Positions 58,001 through 64,000 of a stretch of DNA of 64,000 nucleotides are shown here, piece after piece. The stretch comes from Nereocystis luetkeana. Taxonomy: Eukaryota > Sar > Phaeophyceae > Laminariales > Laminariaceae. Made by a program: the position numbers and the translations under genes. The notes below the pieces were generated by a model, which worked only from the letters and a program-made list of their open reading frames with translations, was not told the DNA's origin and did no database searches. The number at the start of each line of letters is the position of its first letter. Within the stretch, counting starts at the first letter, position 1. The stretch spans positions 10,456,794 through 10,520,793 of the forward strand of contig JARUPZ010000013.1 in NCBI GenBank assembly GCA_031213475.1, in the 5' to 3' direction.

Positions 58001-60145
58001 AAGCTGCTGGACTGCGTCTCGTCCTCGCCCTGTTCTACAGCAAGATCTACCCGCGACGTAGCTCCTAAAGTGCGCAGGCCGATCGCTCCTAAGCACTCGA
58101 CAGCAGATTAGTGTTGCGGGTAGGCTGACCACTTCTGAACCATCGGCTGCCTGGGCGGACTCACTATTCAACCATGTAACGCTTGAAGAACACCCTCGTA
58201 CTGGTGTGTGTGTCCTCCGCATTCAAACAGTTCTTTCTACCCGTGGACATCCAGCACACCCAGTGTCCGCGCTGCTGATTCTTCATTCCAGAGAGATTCA
58301 AGCTCTGTGGTCACAAAGCCACGACGCAGATTCGCTCGATTTAATTAACCGGGACACGGCCCAGCAGGCTAGATTCATCCTTGAATGAGAAAGAACGTGT
58401 TAATGTCAGGCATACCGGTAACCGACCCCGCACTTCTTATTGTTCCGGTATTTTCCGGAGGGTCGGCTTGGTGTTAATAGAGCTGTTTCCCAAGAAACAG
58501 GGGAGATGCGCCCCCAAAAAGTATGAGGGCACAGCAGTAGTAATGTCAATATTAATAGTTAATATTAATAGTAGCAATGGCGGTTTCGAAAGTACGAATA
58601 CCAGCATAGCAAATAGATGGTACAAGGTAGCAGGTAGTGCAGTACCTATACGTACAGCTGTAGTACCTGTGTACTACGCACCTGGTGCATATTGCTAGTA
58701 ATAGGATCTGTTCATACGTACCTGGAGTGTGTGTTCTACGCATTTAACTATTCTTCTACTCGTCGGTACGCAGACCTGGTACGAGGTGCTATGTACACTT
58801 TTTGACCTTTGTCACTTGGTCACTTTCATTTCTCGTGACAGTTGAAAATATGTTGATATTAAAATGGTACTATTAATGGTACAACCCGTCATCATCAACC
58901 GTTACATTCTTGCCTAACCGTAGCCGCCGCAGGCTCGTGAGAAGGTATCATAGAGGAGCGATTCTCCGTGGGCACTTCGGGAAGCAAAAACTCGGTCGAC
59001 AGCGGACACACGCGGCACTCGAACAGCTATTATAGCTACTATTAATACTACTTGTGGCTACACCCAGAGACCCAACCGGCACGAGACGCTACGTACAGCC
59101 AAACTTAGTTGCACTTCTTCTACTGACGCCATGTTTTTGTGTACTTCGGCTACTGCACACAGCCGTGATATTATGATACTTTGTCCCGAGCAGAGAGGTT
59201 GAGCTGTTCGCTTAGCTTATAATAAACCGAAGGAGAAACGGCATTCGCTCGCAATTTGTGCTGCTGCACAGTACACTGCTGTTGCTGTACACGCCCCAAT
59301 GTGTTCGAAAATTTAGAATGTGTTCGGGCCTTGGCATGAATATGCAAACGCCTTGAGCGTGGTATGTCTGTTCCATGATTTAATAATGACTGCCGTGTCC
59401 TCCTGTATTGACACTACTATTAATAAATACCAGGTACCAGGTCTTGCCCTGGTACCTGGTATACAGCAGTACAGCAGAACATACCTCCGAGTAGGTATAG
59501 TTGCGGCTTCGGCCAACGGCGGGCACAACCACCCTACAGTAGTCCCAACGGTGAGGTCTGTTTGGCTGCTGGTGTGGAGTAAGGTCGCTGCGCTTGGAAA
59601 ACCCTAGGTCGCTGTGCGTGCACACGTTCTATGATATACCTGGTACCTGGTTATCATCGTGCCTGTACGTGCATATATATGTGCACATAGATCTACGCGA
59701 GGTCCTGCAAGCAATGGTTTTTTTATCTCACATGTGTGCATCATCCAGTTATCGGCTATAGCACCAAGAGGCAGCCCCAAGACAGAAGTAGGCCCACCAG
59801 CAAGATAGATAGGTTGGCCCATATGTTGGGGCACGAGGCGCCTTGACAGAGGCTGCGCGAGATTCAACGCGATAGATCTCCGCAGGATCCAAGATACCAA
59901 CGTTCGATCCGGCTTCTCAGCAACAGCCTATGTACCCCCCCCCCCCCCCCCCCCACTTCCTCCAAAGGTTCATACGTAGAAGTGCGTCAAAATCAAACAT
60001 CGCGAGAAAGCCGCCGAAAAATGTCTACTGCTGCTGCTGTGTTGCTGGTACTCACTTTATTCACCACCTCCGTCCACGAGTGCACGACCACAGGGGCACC
60101 CCTCCCCTTCCGTATGCCGTAGCACGTGTCCAGTTTCTTCACCAT
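52063..60145 (-). CDS. RNASEH1: Ribonuclease H1 with hybrid-binding domain
   Basis: Five minus-strand exons join in phase: 60145-60056, 55326-55115, 53669-53531, 53174-53121 and 52773-52063, giving 401 residues. RNase H1 cuts the RNA strand of RNA-DNA hybrids, acting on R-loops and replication primers in nucleus or organelle. Residues 9-45 form the N-terminal hybrid-binding domain (YGIRKGRG, SWTEVVNK, TNGFSGAEFKKFKS), split by a 4.7-kb intron. The catalytic domain has all four acids: Asp75 in MWFDGGSRGNPG, Glu116 in TNNEAEYEG, Asp140 in KGDSMLV, Asp191 in NARADLLAN, with GRWRVAAPKL and WQHVPRNLN in place. After the domain comes an unusual C-terminal extension of about 190 residues rich in Ala, Ser and Pro. 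The ATG at 60145 has a good context (GGACCATGG); an in-frame upstream extension is possible and could hold a targeting peptide. Introns contain three copies of a roughly 95-bp repeat. Confidence 0.88.
53695..53790. repeat. CTCCCGTTT repeat, copy 1
   Basis: GCTCCCGTTTCGGGGACAAA, then ACTGTAGACCGAAGTATTCG and CTGTACAGTGCAGTTCTAAA, AGGGCTAA. Matches copies at 54715-54812 and 55385-55480; the left part resembles the foldback arm at 28.9 kb. Lies in RNase H1 intron 2. Confidence 0.55.
54715..54812. repeat. CTCCCGTTT repeat, copy 2
   Basis: TAACTGCACTCCCGTTTTGA, CAACGAACAACTTGGAATTA, GTGTATGTACAGCAGTGCAA, GAAGGACTAAA. Same order of blocks as copies 1 and 3. RNase H1 intron 2. Confidence 0.55.
55385..55480. 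repeat. CTCCCGTTT repeat, copy 3
   Basis: GGACTGCACCCCCGGTGAGG, GGACAAGTTATTAGAAATTT, CATGTACTGAAGTATGTTTC, GCACAGCGCGGTACTAAAAG. It lies 59 bp upstream of RNase H1 exon 2 in the gene's orientation. Confidence 0.55.
57432..57538. mobile_element. ATTACGGGGG MITE, copy 13
   Basis: ATTACGGGGGACCATAGTAA to CTATGGTCCCCTGTAAT, flanked by TA, in RNase H1 intron 1. Preceded directly by TACCAGGTAC. Confidence 0.85.
58200..58325. repeat. Dispersed repeat, copy 2 (partner at 0.44 kb)
   Basis: GTGTGTGTCCTCCGCATTCA, CATCCAGCACACCCAGTGTC, TTCATTCCAGAGAGATTCAA and GTCACAAAGCC follow the order seen at 440-550. RNase H1 intron 1. Confidence 0.5.
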
Positions 60146-60709
60146 GGTCCTCCCAGGCTCGGGAAGGTCGATCGCAGATGGATGGTGCCCAGGGCTCAAT
60201 ATTGGCAGGCACCTACCTACCCAGCCACCCCCCACGCCCCCCGCAAAATATTTTTCTCAAGCCTTGAAAAGGTGGTTCCATGATGGGGGTCATATTGTAG
60301 TTCCGCCGCATATTTTTCACATCGTACAAGATTCAGAGCTTTTGCACTTTGCACGATCCTGCCATCTGTTTCGCTTTCTCGGCAATGGAGGTCGTCATGG
60401 CTGGCTGTGAGGCTTCACAAAGTCACAAGGAGACTGCACGCTACAGCGCTGCTTCGAAGCATGCAATTCTTCGGGGGGGGGGGAGCGCGGGCAGATCAGA
60501 GGAAGCAGGACGCGTGTCGCCTCAGCAGCACGAGGTGCAGCCTCGATATTCGCGTGGCCGTTTGGAATCTTGCTTGTCACTGAGCGGAAATATAAGAATC
60601 GTTCACGAATAAGTAAAAATATAAAACGTTTCTTATATTTTCGTTCGCAGTGGGCATCAAGATAACACGTGCCCTCCGAGAACCAACGCCAAGCTGATTT
60701 CCTTGACAG
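60146..60709. promoter_or_regulatory. Divergent intergenic region, RNase H1 and the gene at 60.7 kb
   Basis: The only space between the RNase H1 start codon (minus) and the first decoded exon of the plus-strand gene. It should carry the RNase H1 promoter and perhaps a shared bidirectional one. Seen in it: a 10-base G run near 60.47 kb and a TATATTTT tract near 60.64 kb. I cannot define a transcription start. Confidence 0.3.
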
Positions 60710-62918
60710 CGGGGGAGAGTACAAACGCCAAGCGGCGCGCCTATGGGAAGGCATCGACGAGACCTTCCCAAAGATATCCTCCGTGTCGTGTGTCTCCTCC
60801 TTAATATTGAGAAAGTCGGGTCGGAAGTTCATCCCAGAGGGGTGTTCTCTGGCGGCGGTTTCAGGTGGTACCAGGTGGTACCAGGCACCGATTACCGTTA
60901 TCATTCTTTCCAGCCTCGATACTGCAGCACACAGCGAAACTTGGAGATCGTCATCGTCAAAAGGGATACTACCTGCGAATCAAGTCTACGAGGGTACGCC
61001 CCAACGGACACCAGACTCGAGTCCTCGGGACGAAACGTGAGTTTAAAGAAATTTGGTAGGTATCCAGTATACGGCATACTCGTAGTTGCAAAACCGAGGG
61101 CCGAGACCGCTGCGACGCGTACAAAGCGTTCACAACTAGGGGGGTGTAGCGTTGTAGCGTGCAGTATTACTGCTGTATTCCGTGGGTAGCTGAAGACCAA
61201 CACCGTGCGACAAGATTACTGGATGCAAGCTCTGGCTCGTGGTAAGTATTCGTGTGGAACATGGATCCACATAGCATCGTACCAAGCAGTTACTAACTGT
61301 TGTAGCTATCTGAGCGTCCGACGAATGCAACAATGTAACGTTGTGGATATAGCCCATATTCCGTGGTGTCACGCACGAGTGTACAGCCAATACTCTTTGC
61401 AAGGGACCCCGTGAAAATGGAAAACGGCGCACCAGATACCAGGCAAAAACAGCATACCAGTACGTACGTACCAGGTATAAATGTGTTACTACTCTGTGGC
61501 TCAATTTGGTGCGCACAATTTGGCCCATTTTGAGGAGCCAGGGCCCATAAAGTGGACCGATTCACCCTGTCTCTCACTTGATAAACACTGCATGGCTTGC
61601 CACAGAAATGAGTTACGAGTATGCCATCCTCGTGCCGTCGTTTCGTTCCCAGCATAACCATGCCGCGGTACCGGCCCTCTACTAAGGGACTTTCGGTGCC
61701 TTGAAAAGATAAGGTCCTCTTTATGGGACCCACCGTTGTACCAGGTATGTAGTGCTGTACCAGGTAGGGCCAAATCTGACAAGGGGCTTTGGGTTTTAGT
61801 CATAAGGGATACCTGGTATCTAATTCCGAATGCGCTATTGTACGTAGGAACCCTTCAAAGGGGCTACCTACTAACTGCTGTACTGGCACGGAATATCATA
61901 CTCACAATTTCATGGTGTTGGCTTAGATTGCGCAGGCGATTGGATAAACTTTTACCAGTAGCCCAACGGACTAACACCTTAACCGTGTGCAATGCAAAAT
62001 CGCCTATCTATGATGCGAACTCGTAGTAAGCAACAGAGACTGGCCCAGCTTGAGTTGCCTAAGTCTAGGGCGGAAACAATCCTAGAAAACCGCAGACCCT
62101 GTTGTAACAAGGAATATCGAGCGCATTTCACCCAGCCGAGACCTTAGTTCTGATCCACCCACAAGCATCGCCATGAAGGAGGAAAAACGAGAGATCACGA
62201 TCAAGACAGCTCAGCCAATCACAACAACTCAACTACAGTGCGCACATACTGTATAGCCATATCAGCGTAATTGCAGCTGCACTTCGCGGTTTTCGTGGAA
62301 ACCCGTCGCCCCCCCAAAACAGAGGAAGTCCCCGACGCCCCAGCGGTTGACCTCGCCACCGCAGACCCCTTCAAAACAATAGGCAATGCTCTACGTACAA
62401 CATCGCCATCGCTGCAGAGGCAGACTTCCAGCCAAGGCCGTCGTGGCTCCAGGGGCACAAAGTAGCTCACTACTACGGGGCACCATAGTAAATAGGACCT
62501 ACGGTTCACACAAAAACCTATAGATTTCGCTATTTTTACTAACAATATCTGGTCCTATTTACTATGGTTCCCCGCAATAGATACCAACAACTCGTTGGTC
62601 CGTCAATCGTCGGTGCCAGTGTGCCAACAACGCGTCGGCACGGGGAACGTCGAACACTCGCCAGTCCTGACCGTGGTCACCATTACGGCCGCCAGCAGCG
62701 GGGGGGGAGGAGGAGGCAGCCTCGGCCCGATCCCCATGGATTCTCCTTCAAGCCGCAATCTATCGAGTTTTTGTGGCGTTCCACTGACCACGCCCGATTC
62801 CTATGAAATGCAGGGTTCGCAATCCTGCACAAACTGCCCGCCCCATGAGAGCCTATCCCCCGACGATGAACCCCAAGTTGTATCGGTGTCACCACCCGTC
62901 ACCAACAGGGGAAGGCCA
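60710..62918 (+). CDS. Hypothetical multi-exon gene, partly resolved
   Basis: Three exons join in phase: 60710-60864 (after GATTTCCTTGACAG), 60928-61036 (after GATACTGCAG, donor GTGAGT) and 61190-61241 (donor GTAAGT). They encode 105 residues, including MGRHRRDLPKDILRVVCLLL, NIEKVGSEVHPRGVFSGGG, LEIVIVKRDTTCESSLRGY and LKTNTVRQDYWMQALAR. The sequence is non-repetitive and looks coding, but I do not recognise it. Later pieces are uncertain: coding-like frames occur at 62073-62246 (RNIERISPSRDLSSDPPTS), 62271-62462 (VFVETRRPPKTEEVPDAPA) and 62581-62918 (Ser/Pro/Gly-rich, ending TAG at 62921), but I could not find a set of junctions linking all of them. MITE copy 14 sits between the last two. 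The 5' end may lie upstream of 60710. Confidence 0.4.
62472..62578. mobile_element. ATTACGGGGG MITE, copy 14
   Basis: ACTACGGGGCACCATAGTAA to CTATGGTTCCCCGCAAT, with standard middle GGACCTACGGTTCACACAAA. It separates two coding-like frames of the 60.7-62.9 kb gene, so it is probably intronic or has disrupted an exon. Confidence 0.8.
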
Positions 62919-62921
62919 TAG

Positions 62922-63535
62922 CTGGCGACGAGCAGGAGATCGTGCCGAAACGCAAACGCTTCGCTATCAAACGGAAGGTTGTTCGACGCCTTAGCTTCCG
63001 CCAATTCCGAGGTAGCGTAGCCCCCGAGAAAGGTGCAGCACAAATCCGAGCGAGCTTCTCACCCGCCTGATCATGGCTAAGCGGATAAGGTTTAGGTTGG
63101 TGTACAGCAGTGTTTCCGCCTACACGGCCCGCAATTGTACACATTTTTGCCCTTTTATAGTACGTACGATGTATTTCCGATATTTCTTCGTGTAGCGCCC
63201 GTTATCACCACTCCTTTGGTGTCAGCCGGAGGCCGACCCCTTCCACTTTTTCCCACCCGCCTTCAAGCGTATATTAGCCTCCCAATAATATCAATACGTT
63301 CCTCTGCTGGAGTGTGTCTTGACGAGCCGCTTCCCTAGGCCCACGCAAGTGATTCAAATAAACATCCTTCCGACCTTCGAAACCTCGTCAGAATATTTTT
63401 CTCCCCGTCAACTTTCATTCACAGAAGGCGCTAATGCGTCGCAAGCCCACGCGCAAAGCCGCACTTGTCACAAAATAGTATCAAAGGCAAACAAGCGTCA
63501 CGATTGACATAGGTCACGCGTGCGGCGCAAAATTA
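62922..63535. other. Unassigned stretch
   Basis: After the TAG at 62921 no supported exon is seen. It would be 3' flank of the gene on the left. One ACAGCAGT word and no MITE copy were noted. Confidence 0.3.
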
Positions 63536-63539
63536 CACG

Positions 63540-63810
63540 AGAATTGGCACCAGTCACACAAGTTTTACAAAGCACATACCCGTAAGTATTCACATAGGCC
63601 GCGTAAGCGGCACAAGCCCCATAATAAGCTTCGCATCACAAGTCACAGAGGCGTCTCAAAACGCATACTGGTGAGTGTCACAACTCACATACTAGGTTAC
63701 GGAAATAGCACAAGTTATCGTATAAGCTTCTCGTCACAAGTCACAGAATCGTCACGAAACATGGGAGTGCCACGACTCACATGAACCACATAAGCGGCAC
63801 AAGTCACATA
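63540..63810 (+). repeat. Diverged tandem repeat, about three 90-bp units
   Basis: Units carry ATAAGCTTCGCATCACAAGT, CACAGAGGCGTCTCAAAACG, GTGTCACAACTCACAT and an AGCACAAGT end. The next begins ATAAGCTTCTCGTCACAAGT at 63721, with CACAGAATCGTCACGAAACA, GTGCCACGACTCACAT and GCGGCACAAGTCACAT. A weaker first unit starts near 63542. The repeat may continue past the window edge. Confidence 0.6.
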
Positions 63811-64000
63811 CCTGATACCAGGTACCAGATACGCATCACGAGTTATCCGAGTCACTCGAAGCGAACCCCGCGATCTCTCACATGGCACGGTCACAAAGTC
63901 CCAAAACCTTTCCTCGCTCAACCGAGCCTCCATACGGTTGATAGCTCATTAAACGTATTATGTGCCTTCCCTCCCAAGCACGGCCGTATGGTGCTTTACT

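Overview
The window looks like a piece of nuclear genome from a brown alga (Phaeophyceae) or a close stramenopile relative. The best evidence is a gene at 11.5-12.6 kb made of nine copies of the cysteine/histidine repeat known as EsV-1-7, a family expanded in brown algae and first named from an Ectocarpus virus. The rest fits: short exons with GT/AG borders, kilobase introns, long gene-poor stretches, many small foldback transposons, homopolymer tracts, and an expanded Gln/Ala/Pro protein. I see no bacterial operons, CRISPR arrays, rRNA genes or convincing tRNA genes.

Layout. 0-2.5 kb: 3' end of an unrecognised plus-strand gene with a 31-nt microexon. 2.5-11.5 kb: mostly non-coding, with one candidate terminal exon at 5.0-5.2 kb and several repeats. 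11.5-12.6 kb: minus-strand EsV-1-7 repeat gene. 14.8-17.4 kb: minus-strand Gln-rich low-complexity protein. 17.5-22.8 kb: repeat-rich intergenic DNA (a foldback element, long direct repeats, a CTG/CAG hairpin). 22.8-33.9 kb: plus-strand tRNA 2'-phosphotransferase (TRPT1/Tpt1) in five phase-consistent exons, with introns packed with mobile elements. 36.2-42.7 kb: plus-strand ERI1/ERI3-type DEDDh 3'-5' exonuclease in five exons. 42.7-49.2 kb: intergenic, with a decayed LINE reverse-transcriptase end and a two-unit 317-bp tandem repeat. 49.2-51.8 kb: two minus-strand hypothetical coding blocks, one a Gly/Ser repeat protein. 52.1-60.1 kb: minus-strand eukaryotic RNase H1 in five exons with all four catalytic acids. 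60.7-62.9 kb: an unrecognised plus-strand gene divergent from RNase H1. 63.5-63.8 kb: a roughly 90-bp tandem repeat.

Three identified enzymes (TRPT1, the ERI-type exonuclease, RNase H1) all act on RNA, but they lie on different strands, are separated by repeats, and show no sign of acting as a unit. Exon structures were worked out by hand from protein-family resemblance, splice-site consensus and phase; no transcript data or database search was available. The most striking non-coding signals are a 106-bp ATTACGGGGG foldback family with a nested insertion that reveals a TA target site, and strong over-representation of the short words TACCTGGTA/TACCAGGTA and TATTAATA.
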